Positions 1 to 10,601 are shown, counted from the stretch's first letter. The stretch is DNA of 64,000 nucleotides from Siphonodentalium dalli (GCA_032622095.1 CP136061.1:47935797-47999796); one strand, 5' to 3'. Made by a program: numbers and translations. The notes: a model not told the origin generated them from the letters alone.

Positions 1-350
1 CAATGATCATGGTGATAGATGAATGCTTCAAGCCACAAGCTGTAGAGGTGTCAAACCAGATGTCTGCACACGGATCATGGTGATGGATGAATGTCTCAAG
101 CCACAAGCTGTAGAGGTGTCAAACCAGATGTCTGCACACGGATCATGGTGATGGATGAATGTCTCAAGCCACAAGCTGTAGAGGTGACAAACCAGTTGTC
201 TGCACACGGATCATGGTGATGGATGAATGTCTCAAGCCACAAGCTGTAGAGGTGACAAACCAGATGTCTGCACACGGATCATGTTGATGGATGAATGTCT
301 CAAGCCACACGCTGCAGAGGTGACAAACCAAATGTCTGCACACTGATGGC
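1..350. repeat. 68-bp minisatellite, about five copies
   Basis: Five tandem copies of a 68-bp unit begin near 4, 72, 140, 208 and 276 (the phrase ggatcatggtgatgg recurs at that spacing). The last copies carry a few substitutions and the array may extend beyond the left edge of the window. The unit length is not a multiple of three, so open frames across it are incidental. Confidence 0.95.
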
Positions 351-1697
351 AACTGATCAGATCCATGCTAAACTCTTCTGTGGTATAACATCCCATGTAT
401 GCCACTGCATGTAGAATTCACCCTTTTGTAGGCTGGACAATGGACAGAAGTGGCGCAAGGTGAAATTGGTGATTACTGTTGTGTCGATGTCGAGTTATAC
501 CATGAAAAGGTTGTTGTTTCTACCTTCATAGCTGCATGCATATAACAGAGTTAGTCATCCGAGGTGAACACAGATCATGGCTTGAGAATATATTACATCT
601 TGGGACGAACCAGTTGCTTCCATACTTGTATACATGTAGCTACAGAAACAGTTATAAGTATCAGTAGGTCTTCGCTGATCTTCGGTATAAGGCTAGATGG
701 TTGAAAAGAGAGTCCATTAATTTCAAGGTGAACTAGATCCTTCGCAGAACGAGACATGTAGACAGCTGAGTTGGGCATCAGCAGGCAACATCTTCAGCTT
801 GTGCAGCATGCGCTTATGATTTGATTGGATTATTATTCTTTAGTTGATAGAGAATCACACATCACTGTAATCTGAAGTTGAGTCTGTAGAGATATCAAAG
901 AATTTCTTTCACTGATAAGCATTGCATGATACAACTGCAAAGACAGTCTGTCTAGATAATGTGGCATCCTCAAGTAATCTCCACATCCATATTACACTAT
1001 CCAACATCATCCACTTCTTTATGACATTCCCCTTTGAAGTAAAGGTATCGTAGAATTTATGGTAGGTTGCTAATGATTTATGCAATAGGATCCATAATCT
1101 GTTCACTGCAATGTACTACAGAGACAATATCACTGTCCAGATAATATGGCATCCTCAGATATTCTCAACATCCTTTTTGCAATATCTGACAATATTCACT
1201 TCTTAACGTTGGTCGAACAGACTGACGTACATGCTTCTCACATTTCTGATACCATTCTGATATTCTTGATACCAATCTTGCAATATCTTTATGACACCCA
1301 TTGAAACTATTGACAAAACAGACTACTTTTGATTGTCTGACCTTCAGCTGGAACAGCTAGCCTGAATGATGCATATTTCCCTTCAGCTCAATTATCAGGT
1401 ACAAAAAAATCAACTGAGTTCACTACTATACATAAATATGGGCTCTATCCGTGACTAAGCTCAAATGAACACAAAACTAATCAGTAACAAAAACTTCAAA
1501 AGAAACTTTCTAAAGGTATCCTTGTAAGAAATGCAAACATCACCAAAGTGATAAACAACTAAAAAACTTTGAACAACAATTGGATAAAAGGTATACACAG
1601 ATGGCATATTAGCTAACAACTGAGGCCAACCTCAACAGAAATCACCGAAACAATTGGCCTCCATTAATTTAAACACAAAGATATCTGATTAACCTAA
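351..1697. other. Unassigned sequence, no gene seen
   Basis: Unique-looking AT-rich sequence with only short open frames on either strand. I see no recognisable domain, RNA gene or repeat. Confidence 0.5.
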
Positions 1698-1950
1698 CCC
1701 TTTGATGAATGGAGTTTCCTGAAATTTTTGAAAATCTTGTGCCAATGCATTCTCTTATATATGATAGTCGCCATAGAGTGCCTCACATATATAAGAGAAC
1801 GCATTGGCCTAATAATATTTACCTTGACCTTGTAAGCCAGTGCATTCTCTTATATATGTGAGGCTTCCTATGGGAGACTCGCATATATAAGAAAATGCAC
1901 TGGCACATGGTCTTTAATGCTGCACCAGCGCAGCTATCATCATGAAAGGG
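1698..1950. mobile_element. piggyBac-like MITE with two internal hairpins (family C, copy 1)
   Basis: The ends are CCCTTTGATGA on the left and the inverse of CCCTTTCATGA on the right; the right end is followed by TTAA and the left preceded by a degenerate TAA. CCC-type ends beside TTAA are typical of piggyBac-like elements. Inside are two consecutive hairpins, 1741-1808 and 1835-1904, each built from arms reading gccaatgcattctc and its complement, with a TTATATATG run. Related copies lie at 42211-42293 (right half) and 48001-48165. No coding capacity. Confidence 0.6.
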
Positions 1951-2141
1951 TTAAAAGTATCCAGGCCATCATAAATGAAGATTTTTGAAACAATAATATC
2001 CCTGTTTTGAATATCATCTCAGAGACAGCTTCCTACGTTTATAGTATAAGAAGTGGAATGTCAAAAACAAAACCTCGAAACTGAACCACGCAGATTCAAT
2101 CAGAAATAATGACTAATATTTACAGCATATGATAATGTATT

Positions 2142-2556
2142 CAAGTCTGGAAATAGTGTGTCACATATTTGCAGAATGAGGTCCCCAGAAGATGAATTTA
2201 GTGATTCTATCCAAACGGCGAGCTAGCATCACCAAATTCACACTCTTGGAACCTCAATTGCTATGGGAGACATACATTGAAGTTCCCCAGTTGAAGTTGG
2301 TGATGTTCACGCATTACTAGTAATTACCTTGATTATCTTCTGAAAATTAGGGGATATAGAAACTGAACAGATGTTAATGTTAATGTTAATGTTAATTTGA
2401 AACTATAGATAATTCCTTGAAGATGAGGCCTAAGCAGAATGAGGACCACAGAGGGTGAATTTGGTGATGCTCACCTGCTGTGCGGGGCAGCATCACTAAA
2501 TTCACCCCCTGCGGACCTCATTCTGCAAATGACAGACACACTATTTCAAGGCTTGG
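2142..2556. mobile_element. Dumbbell foldback element, family A, copy 1
   Basis: The element begins with caagtctggaaatagtgtg and ends with the near-complement cactatttcaaggcttgg. Each end is followed inward by a ~95-bp palindrome whose arms read gcagaatgaggtcc and gggtgaatttagtgatgc; the left palindrome is degraded. The middle carries ggggatatagaaactgaac and a (TTAATG)4 microsatellite near 2370-2393. No coding capacity. Confidence 0.8.
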
Positions 2557-2875
2557 CTGGCAGGACTGAATCTCACTCATTACATATATAGACTATTTAC
2601 ATCATTGACAATGTGCCAATGGCTGTTCAATTTAGTCTGTGCTATCAGCCAAATCATCAATGAGTATCAAATGCAGGTCATCGTAAGATTTTGGAAATGA
2701 TTCCTTTGTCTACGTGAAGACGAACGTCAATAACAAAACATCAAACCTGAAGCACACAGAAATCAGCACTGATATTTAGAGTATATGAAACTGTATGACC
2801 GTCCATTGTAAAAATAGTCCAGTGGTTGATGATGTACAACAATTTACACTGACCGACCTCAAAATATCTTGCCAT

Positions 2876-2881
2876 TTTATT
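2876..2881 (-). terminator. Candidate polyadenylation signal for the TatD-like gene
   Basis: On the minus strand this reads AATAAA, about 110 nt downstream of the stop codon at 2991. The spacing is plausible for a short 3' UTR. Single hexamers are common in AT-rich DNA, so this is only a candidate. Confidence 0.35.
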
Positions 2882-2990
2882 GACTGGATTTCACATGATA
2901 ACATGGCTGTACATCATTCGGTAGTGTGGCAGACTATCACTCTACATATATAACATCTAACTATTTACATCAATCGACAGGGTGCCAAAC

Positions 2991-5885
2991 TTATACTCTG
3001 CGATATAAGGTCTGGCTGTTAACTGTTGTCTGCTCAATTAGTTGCTGGACCGGAACCCCTCGGATAGAAGATACAATCTTGGCAATGTCTTCCAGCGATA
3101 ATTTCTTTGAAGTGTCATCTTCTCCCACCAAGCAAGCCACATCCATCTCAAGAATGAGCCGATCCAATGGAATCTTTTTGATTGCTGCCCTCTGGCGGTC
3201 ATTGAAGAACTTTACTTTTCCAGTAATCCCAAAATAACAATTCTGGAAGCGTATGGTCCAAGCATCAACAACATCTTCTGTACTAGTGAAGTCGAGGATA
3301 TGAATTGATGGATTGGAGTCAGTGGAGGTTAGTAGAATCTGAAGCGCTCGCCCGTATGCATCACAAGCTGTTGGGTCTGTTGCGTAGTCTTGACCTCTGA
3401 TGCAAAGAATTACTGGCTTCATAAAAATATCAGCTGATGGTTCGAGCCATGACTTTAAGATTTGAAACAAAATGTCATCCTGTTGTAACCACTGGGATAT
3501 AGGTAATGATCGATCCAAGCCGATTGGTCCTACAGCCGCAGTATGGGGGAGCTTCACTAAATTTATTATCTTATCACAAACTTGATCTTTCCATGGCTGG
3601 ATATCGACTGCTCGCCGTGGATGAAGCCCAACGCATATGCGAGATTTACTCATCCATGGTACTTCAGGATCAGGGAGCGTTTCTGGATGACAGAAGAACG
3701 ATAAGCCACCCTCATCACTTGACCTTGACTCTTGAATCAATTTTGATGGATTGACTGTCGACATCTTTATCTGACCCTGATTTGTAGATGTTTGTCTTTG
3801 ATTTCCAATATTTGACAGTATTGGCATTGCAGGTGCATTTGCAAAGTTTGTATAGGAAGTCAACGTCTGCCTTGGATTGGCTTGACTGGGCTGGATTGGC
3901 ATTCGAGGCTGATTAGGCTGGATTGGCATTCGAGGTTGACTGCCACTGACTGGCGGCATAGTCTGATTCCCTGAATTCAATGGCATTCGAGGCTGGTTAG
4001 GCTGGTTTGCCCTTATTAAAGCTCCTCTTGGCTGGTTACCTTGATTACCAGGCATTGATAACATTGGTCGGTTGACTGCATTTGAGGTCATCTGCATCCG
4101 TGGTTGGTTGATAAGATTTGCTGCCATATATGGCATTTGTGGCGGATTCATTCGAATCATGGGAGCTTTATTCACAGAATTTTGGACTTGATTCACAAAG
4201 TTTTGGGCTTGATTTAGCTGACTCCTTGGAGGTTGCTGGAAACCAATCCTCTGTATCTGACGGGATTGATTTAAGGTGGGCTGACTGATAGCTGTTTGAC
4301 CTTGATTTGGTTGACCCCTTAATGGCTGCTGCTGGAAAACTTGACCTTTTGAAATATTTGACATTTGTTGTACAACATTCTGCTTCTGATTAGCAGACTG
4401 CGTTCCTGTATTCCTCCCTTCGAGTGATGTATGTGCTTGTGCTGTCCCCGTCGGCTTTATAGCAATAATACTTCCATCAAGTTCTTGTGAAAACTTTTTC
4501 TTTAACTCATCGTTCCATTTTGAGCCCCGATGAATATAGACCATTCGATGATATTCCCATCGATTTTTTGGACTCATTTTCATCAATAACCATAAAAGGG
4601 GGCGCCAGTGAAGCAACAGTGCTGGAGAATTCATAGGACGAAACACAAACTTGTCTGGAATATGCCAGTTGAGATAGATGCAGAGGTTTTTCATTGCCTG
4701 CTGATAAGTAATACTGGCATGTGAATCGTCGACAAATCCACTCTTGTTTAGAGGTTCAAGAAATTCGTGAAAGTCACCATTAAACTGAGGCTGCCTCTTG
4801 GCCAATTCCATCAGGGCATGATAAACATCAAAAACACATGGTGCTTTGTTTGGTTCAGGTTCCCAAAGTACCTTCGGCAAATGAGTAACCTCAGCGTGTT
4901 TGCGTAATGTTGGTGTTGATTCTAAACAAACAGGACATTTCTTTGTTTTTGGCTTCTTCTTCCTTGCTTGTGAATCATGAGGGGTTTTGTCTAGATTCCC
5001 AGACTCTTGCAACATTGTTTGACCTCTGTATCCGGAAACATTATCATGTGCCATAATGCCAATGGTGTTTCTGGATGTTTTCCCTAGCTGATGATCTGGT
5101 GATCTCGATCTCTGTCTATCAAACTGGTTCCGGGTATCTTCTCGAATTCTCTCTCCATACATAGCAGGCGATCGTCTGTCATCTAAATATTCTGCAGAAC
5201 GACTGCGGTGAGGTGAGTAAGCAAAATCGTCGGCTCTTATGGGAGACATTGGTCCACGGTCTGGTTGGAAAGTTGGTGAATCACCACGCCAGGTAGGAGT
5301 AAGACTGCGTGATCTCGATTGACGATCCGCGATGTTCATGTCATCACGATAGGAATAATGGCTTCGCGGAGAAGAACCCCTACTTCGTGACCTCATATAA
5401 CGATCTCCATCTTCATATGACCTCCGACCTGGTGACCTCATATAACGTCCTCCATCATCACCACTCAAACCTGGTGACATGCGTCGCTGGGGTGATCCAC
5501 CAAAAAGATCACTTCTATGTGAGTTAAGATAGCCAGGTGATCCTTGTCGAAAGTCTTGGTGGGAGAGGTTACTTCTGACAGGTGATCGAGAACGGCGATT
5601 GGAATGTGATCTTCTTGGACTTCTTGACCTACGATTAACTGGAGATCGAGAACGCCGTTGCTGCAATCCATGTTGCCGGGGACTTTTTGATCTGTCTCTT
5701 CTGGGTGATATCCGTCTGTTACCATGCCGACTGGAAACATCACGAGACCTGGATCTGCGGCGATTCTGGTTATTGTCTCGATTGTTCTGTGATGCACGTC
5801 TGTTTCTTTGTTGTTGACGACTCCTGTCCTCTTGGATCCGCCCATTTACAACTGTGGTCGGCCGTCTAGCTTTCCCTCCAGGCAT
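2991..5885 (-). CDS. SR-rich, zinc-motif, TatD/TATDN2-like protein (964 aa, intronless)
   Basis: A single uninterrupted frame from the ATG at 5885 to the TAA at 2991. Residues ~40-275 are rich in RS/SR/SP dipeptides like splicing-factor SR domains. Residues 317-335 carry C-x2-C-x9-H-x4-H, a C2H2-like zinc motif, followed to ~450 by a compact Trp/Leu-rich block I cannot assign. Residues ~490-720 are Gln/Asn/Pro-rich and probably disordered. Residues ~728-960 align with TatD-family metal-dependent DNases: GLHPR (753-757), GPIGLD (786-791) for the usual GExGLD, PVILCIR (824-830) for PVVLHxR, HILDFTS (862-868) for xxHCFxG, and LEMD (912-915) for ETD. The ligand Glu and two His appear replaced and the N-terminal HxH strand is missing, so catalysis is doubtful. 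The SR region suggests a nuclear, RNA-associated location. The best family label is TATDN2-like; the biological role is unknown. A Tc1/mariner-like hairpin lies 106 bp upstream of the ATG. Confidence 0.85.
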   Translation of the reverse strand: MPGGKARRPTTVVNGRIQEDRSRQQQRNRRASQNNRDNNQNRRRSRSRDVSSRHGNRRISPRRDRSKSPRQHGLQQRRSRSPVNRRSRSPRRSHSNRRSRSPVRSNLSHQDFRQGSPGYLNSHRSDLFGGSPQRRMSPGLSGDDGGRYMRSPGRRSYEDGDRYMRSRSRGSSPRSHYSYRDDMNIADRQSRSRSLTPTWRGDSPTFQPDRGPMSPIRADDFAYSPHRSRSAEYLDDRRSPAMYGERIREDTRNQFDRQRSRSPDHQLGKTSRNTIGIMAHDNVSGYRGQTMLQESGNLDKTPHDSQARKKKPKTKKCPVCLESTPTLRKHAEVTHLPKVLWEPEPNKAPCVFDVYHALMELAKRQPQFNGDFHEFLEPLNKSGFVDDSHASITYQQAMKNLCIYLNWHIPDKFVFRPMNSPALLLHWRPLLWLLMKMSPKNRWEYHRMVYIHRGSKWNDELKKKFSQELDGSIIAIKPTGTAQAHTSLEGRNTGTQSANQKQNVVQQMSNISKGQVFQQQPLRGQPNQGQTAISQPTLNQSRQIQRIGFQQPPRSQLNQAQNFVNQVQNSVNKAPMIRMNPPQMPYMAANLINQPRMQMTSNAVNRPMLSMPGNQGNQPRGALIRANQPNQPRMPLNSGNQTMPPVSGSQPRMPIQPNQPRMPIQPSQANPRQTLTSYTNFANAPAMPILSNIGNQRQTSTNQGQIKMSTVNPSKLIQESRSSDEGGLSFFCHPETLPDPEVPWMSKSRICVGLHPRRAVDIQPWKDQVCDKIINLVKLPHTAAVGPIGLDRSLPISQWLQQDDILFQILKSWLEPSADIFMKPVILCIRGQDYATDPTACDAYGRALQILLTSTDSNPSIHILDFTSTEDVVDAWTIRFQNCYFGITGKVKFFNDRQRAAIKKIPLDRLILEMDVACLVGEDDTSKKLSLEDIAKIVSSIRGVPVQQLIEQTTVNSQTLYRRV

Positions 5886-5990
5886 CGTTATTCCTCAAAC
5901 TGCTAAGATACCTGTTAGATGTTCCTGTAAAATGGAAGGAGAAACAAATACTAGAGCTGATCACCAGATAAGTGGTAATAGGTACACGTA

Positions 5991-6202
5991 CATTAATGCC
6001 CTAATTAATCGACTCCATAACCACAGCAGAATTATGGGTAATTTGTCAGGATTTAGTCGGAAATATGGCTTGTTGCCATTCATCGGAAAGCTCTCACCGA
6101 GAGCTTTCCGATGAATGGCAACAAGCCATATTTCCGACTAAATCCTGAAAATTACCCATAATTCTGCTGTGGTTATGGAGTCGATTAATTAGGGCATTAC
6201 TG
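5991..6202. mobile_element. Tc1/mariner-like hairpin MITE, family B, copy 1
   Basis: An almost perfect palindrome with ~105-bp arms. Its ends are C(A)TTAATGCCC and GGGCATTACTG, flanked on both sides by TA, as expected for Tc1/mariner-type insertion. Centre reads aaagctctc..gagagcttt. Copies with the same ends and TA duplications occur at 10380-10601 and 41737-41949, with a left half only at 11305-11412. It sits in the 5' flank of the TatD-like gene and could form a long RNA hairpin if transcribed. Confidence 0.85.
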
Positions 6203-6213
6203 TATTGTACATC

Positions 6214-7661
6214 CAAGCCTTGAAGTAGTGTGTCTGTCATTTGCAGAATGAGGTCCCCAGAGGGTGAATATAGTGATGCTATCCTGCACGTCAGGCTAGC
6301 ATCAATAAATTCATCATCTAGAAACCTCATTCCGCTTAGACCTTAACTATTATGGGAGGCCTAGGATCAGACTGATGTCCCCAGTTGAAGTTGGTGATGT
6401 TTACCCATTAGTCGATTATGTATTTTATCTTTTGCAAAATTAGGGGATATAGAAACTGAACACAGGGGAAAAGTAACTAAAAACAATGTTATTTTGAGAA
6501 GATAGATACTTCCCAGAAGATGAGGCCTAAACAAAAAAGTGTCAACGACACTGTAGCTCAACTTGGGAAGGTGAATTTTTTGCTGAGCAAAAAATAGAAT
6601 GATAAAGAAGAAGGAAAGTAAACTAGAGGTCACCCCGAAGATCCATATGAAGTTTGGTGATGATCAGATGAGTGATGTGGTCTGTAGGGTGCACCAAATG
6701 ATTTAGTCATACAAAGAGTAAATTCCAAGATGGCCACTGGTGTCCATGTTTTTCAACAAATTTCGGCCAAATAGGAGGCTCCCATCTAGAGGTCACCCGA
6801 AAATCAATATGAAGTTTGGTGATCATCAGATGAGGAATGTGGTCTGTGTGCCAAAGGATTTAGTCATGAAAAGAGTCAAATCCAAGATGGCTGCCGGTGC
6901 CATGTTTTCTTCGAAAATTGTTCAAATTTGATAGCTCCTATCTACAGGTGATTCTAAACATGCCTGTAAATTTTCAAATCAATTCTCCAATAAATTCAGG
7001 CTCTGTGGTGTGCCGATGGATTCAAATTTGAAATCCAAGATAGCTGCTGACAGCCATGTTTTTTAACAAATTTCCATATGAAGTTTGGTGACGATCGGAT
7101 GAGAGATATGGCCTGTAGGGTGTGCCGAAGGAATTAGTCATACAAAGAGTAAATTCCAAGATGGCCGATGGCAGTCATGTTTAAAAAAAAAATTTGGTCA
7201 AAATAGGAGGTTCCCATCTGGAGGTCACCCCGAAGATCCTTATGAAGTTTGGTGGTGATCGGATGAGGGTTATGGTCTATAGGGTGTGCCAAAGGATTTA
7301 GTCATGCAAAGAGTAAAATCCAAGATGGCTGCCGGCGGCCATGTTTTTCATTGAAAATCGTTCAAATTCGACAGATCCCATCTACAGGTGATCACAATCC
7401 TGCTTGCAAAATTATAAAATGATCCGGCCATAAATACGGTCTGTATGTGCCGATGGATTCAAATTTGAAATCCAAGACAGTTGCTGGCGGCCATGTTTTT
7501 CATCGAAATTCAGAAAATTTCGACAGCTCGACAGTTGAGCTAAAAATGAGGTCCCTAGATGGTAATTTGGTGATGCTAGCCCATTGTGTGGATAGCACCT
7601 CTAAATTCACCATCTGGTAACCTCACTCTGCAAATGACAGACACACTATTTCAATGCTTGG
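6214..7661. mobile_element. Family A dumbbell element, copy 2, split by an array insertion
   Basis: The left end caagccttgaagtagtgtg and its palindrome occupy 6214-6335. The interior runs to 6530 (ggggatatagaaactgaac, then ccagaagatgaggcctaa). The right palindrome and end resume at 7545-7661 (aatgaggtccctag ... cactatttcaatgcttgg). The intervening 6531-7544 is a separate array element. Only the four bases gcag expected at the junction are missing, so the two halves once formed one element. Confidence 0.75.
6531..7544 (-). repeat. Family F array element inside family A copy 2
   Basis: This is bounded by GTGTCAACGACAC plus tgtagctcaac on one side (6539-6562) and gttgagctaaa on the other, giving short inverted ends TAGCTCAAC. 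Between them are four or so degenerate units with phrases such as catatgaagtttggtgatgat, tttagtcatacaaagag and ccaagatggc.gc, units alternating between two types. In the opposite orientation the same family forms 28002-29338 and 51710-52358, with a fragment at 57290-57560. No coding capacity. Confidence 0.7.
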
Positions 7662-7693
7662 CTACAACAGCTTCACAGAAAATAATAAAGGGT

Positions 7694-8010
7694 ACCCATG
7701 CACACAACCTTTGGCAAAAGTGGAAAATAGTACAGATTTGCAGAAAGTCATACTGTAAACAGTCAGTTTTTATATGCATCCCTGAAAATCCATAAAATAA
7801 TGATTTTGACAAATTTATTCCACAAAATTTACTAATTTCCCCATTTGTTGATTGTAATATGTTGTTTATATTTTATAATGGGTTTATGTACTAGTACTTA
7901 TTGAATTCTATTGAACACACTGGACTAACACAGGCACACAGCCTTTGGCAAAAGTGGGAAAAGGTGCAGACTTCACAGAAAGTCCTATACTAATATACAG
8001 TCAATTTTAT
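7694..8010. repeat. Two diverged direct copies of an ~80-bp segment
   Basis: 7694-7775 and 7930-8010 share cctttggcaaaagtgg and the downstream phrase cagaaagtc..tactg/a...cagtca, about 235 bp apart. No gene is seen in 7662-8176. Confidence 0.6.
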
Positions 8011-8180
8011 TTAATTACAAAGCATGGGTACATGGCTTTTCTTATGCAATTAACCGAATATGCATATAGCCGGAATCACGTAATACCCAAGTTGTTGTTC
8101 TATGACCGCATCAAGCTCTGAATATATATATATTTTTTTTTTTTGCAGGCAGTTGACTCATCACCAGTACTATTATTTAA

Positions 8181-8470
8181 AGGTACACAATCCATTTCGA
8201 TGGTCTCCATATCATCAGATTCCAACAACAAAATTTCTTTAATTTGGTATTGACAGTATGTCGGTCAGCTTGTCGAATATTTACTAGGCCGCGAAATATC
8301 CCAGGTGGTGAAGAAAAAAAAACAGATTACAAAAATTGATATCTGATGACTCTTGAGCATTGATGGGTGTGTTCCTTGACTTGAATAAAATATTTTTTAC
8401 CCCCAAAGCCAAAGAAATAGTAATTTAGGAGCATTAATTGGGATTATTTATCTTTTATCTTTATCATGTG
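8181..8470. mobile_element. Decayed TTAA element, family E, copy 2
   Basis: It starts with TTAA then AGGTACACAATCC and shares cagattccaacaacaa and acccccaaagccaaagaaat with the complete copy at 56110-56587. The right end is not recognisable, so the boundary is approximate. No coding capacity. Confidence 0.55.
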
Positions 8471-8651
8471 GTCAATTGCATAAAAAATGTCCTGCACCGA
8501 CACCATGCAATTAATTCTTTCATGACGGCAAGAATTTGACCAAAATCGATTACAAATAAGCGAATCGACTAATAGCAATTTTTGCCTGGGATGACAACGC
8601 TATAGTTATGATTGATTATATTCATGAGTGCAATCATTATATGGACAGCAT

Positions 8652-9060
8652 CAAGTCTGAGCTTAGTGTGCCTGTCATTTGCAGAATGAGGTCCCCAGAG
8701 GGTGAATTTAGTGATGCTAGCTTGCTATGCGGGCTAGAATCACTAAATTCACCCTCTGGGGACCTCATTGTGCTTTTGCCCCATCTTCTCTGGAAAGTTT
8801 CTTTATTATCAAATTTATATAGAAACTTCTTCACAAAGATTCTATTTCATTTTTAGTTTAGTTTCTCTATATCCCCAAATTGGCAGGTCTAAGACACATT
8901 GCATAGTCGAGGTTCCCAATGGGTGTACATCACAATATTCACAATTTGGGAACTTCAATCCGAGTCTATGTCTCCCATATGAGACCATGCATAATGAGGT
9001 CCCCAGAGGGTGAATTGGTGATGCCAGTCTGCTATGTGGACAGCAATTGGACAGCATTAG
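8652..9060. mobile_element. Family A dumbbell element, copy 3
   Basis: The left end caagtctgagcttagtgtg with a well-preserved palindrome spans 8652-8773. The interior (8774-8990) contains the uninterrupted stretch tctatttcatttttagtt followed by tctctatatccccaaatt, i.e. the empty site for the array insertion seen in the 38343-39870 copy. The right palindrome (8993-9060) is truncated and the terminal end is missing. Confidence 0.75.
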
Positions 9061-9111
9061 CATCATCCATGTGAAAGCACGGACAAGTGTTTTAAAATAA
9101 TAATAACAAAT

Positions 9112-9424
9112 TTGAGGTGAACGACCATTCAGTTCACCTGGAGGTTATCTAAAATGCCACAAACGAAAAACAGGTTGTGCCAAAGTTTTATAAATGCAGG
9201 TCTCGCGATAACTAATTCTCACCTTAATTTTTGTTCAATCATGTCCCGAAATGAGACATTCAAATTTATTATGGTAGTTCAATGAGTTGTCTATCTGTAG
9301 TTAATACCAGTTGTAGTGATTATAACAGTTTGTGTAACTCTCCTGCTAACCTATGGCTATGGTATGGGTTATCTAAGCACAAACCAAGCAAACGAAAAAT
9401 AGGTTACACATAATTTCGAAACCT
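9112..9424. repeat. Dispersed ~315-bp repeat, family D, copy 1
   Basis: It starts with tttgaggtgaacga followed by tcagttcacct (a short palindrome) and ends near aaacgaaaaataggtta. A second copy at 37711-38035 is collinear throughout, with several small indels. Non-coding and of unknown class. Confidence 0.7.
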
Positions 9425-9536
9425 ACTAGCTTAGTCTCGATTACATTTGCAGTCAACCGAGCAGGTACTCTATGGTGTAAAATTATACTTAGAGAGTCAA
9501 GGTTTACATTATCCTGCTACATGTACATATATATGT

Positions 9537-9612
9537 GATATGGTGTCAACTAGTGGTGTCGACTAGTTGGATACTAATAGACTAGTGACAATTTACTAGT
9601 CGACTAGTAAAT
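9537..9612. repeat. hAT-like terminal fragment (actagtcgactag repeats)
   Basis: Clustered overlapping actagt and gtcgactagt motifs, partly self-complementary, resemble the subterminal repeats of some hAT elements. No partner end or target-site duplication was found, so this may be only a remnant. 9425-9790 holds nothing else recognisable. Confidence 0.35.
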
Positions 9613-10379
9613 TAGTAAATTCCCTAATGGTTTCAACATTACAAGTTATATTGGTGAAAGAAAGATGCTGGCAACGATGAAGTTCCAAGATTTAGCGCAT
9701 ACATTAAAGATGCATAATCCTAAACAATGTCCCAACATGGACTCTTGATGTGGTTCCCAGAGAAGGCTCCATGGATGAAAGTGTTACTTTCTCAGTTTCG
9801 GATTGTATTTTGTTGAGCTTTATCGTTATATCATATCACTTCTTTTTCGGTGGTATTCTAATGTTGCCAGTCTGTGTTTTTTGTTCGTTCATCATAGTTT
9901 AATTCATTGTTTAAATTCTGGAGTGGATACTAAATTTGTTGCTGTTCTTTGGACTATTTTATTCTTCCTAAGTGCCGGATTCCAAATGGATGATCCGTAT
10001 TCCACCATAGGTCTGACTAGTAATTTACGTATTTTCATCATTTCTTCATCCATGTGGGCAAAAGTTATTATCATTCGATTCATTGGTTTGCTTTGCTTAC
10101 ACTGTTTAAAATGTGCTGCTCGTATGAGAGACTATTATCAAAGGTGATCCCAATATATTTCTCTTCTTCTTTGGATAGATATATTTTTGTTCCCTTCCCT
10201 GTGTATATAGTGTATCCTGAATTAGTTCTGCCAATGTGAAGCACTTTGCATTTTGCTGCATTGAATCTTAGTATTCATTTGTTGGGCCAGTCTGATAGGG
10301 TAGTAATATCATGCCGCAGTTGCTGTATGTCTTCTTCCGTCTTTTATTTTAGTATATATCTTTGTATTGTCAGCAAATA

Positions 10380-10601
10380 CAGTAATGCCCTAAATAATCG
10401 ACACCTTAACCACAGCAGAATTATGGGTAATTTTCAGGATTTAGTCGGAAATATGGCTTGTTGCCATTCATCGGAAAGCTCTCAGTAATTCTCAGTGAGA
10501 GCTTTCCGATGAATGGCAACAAGCCATATTTCCGACTAAATCCTTAAAAAGTACCCTTAATTCTGATGTTGTTAAGGAGTCCATTATTTGGGGCATTATT
10601 G
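10380..10601. mobile_element. Tc1/mariner-like hairpin MITE, family B, copy 2
   Basis: It begins CAGTAATGCCC and ends GGGCATTATTG, with TA at 10378-10379 and 10602-10603. The arms are close to 105 bp with a slightly expanded centre. It interrupts the LINE remnant between its palm and thumb regions, so it inserted after the LINE. Confidence 0.85.

Noticed and set aside
164-352. 62-codon minus-strand open frame
   Set aside because: It runs through a 68-bp minisatellite whose unit is not a multiple of three; the frame is a product of the repeat.
2370-2393. (TTAATG)n as telomere-like repeat
   Set aside because: Only four units inside a dumbbell element; not TTAGGG and not terminal.
5465-5845. 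126-codon minus-strand frame and several plus-strand frames overlapping the TatD-like gene
   Set aside because: They overlap the biased SR-coding region in other frames; no family features.
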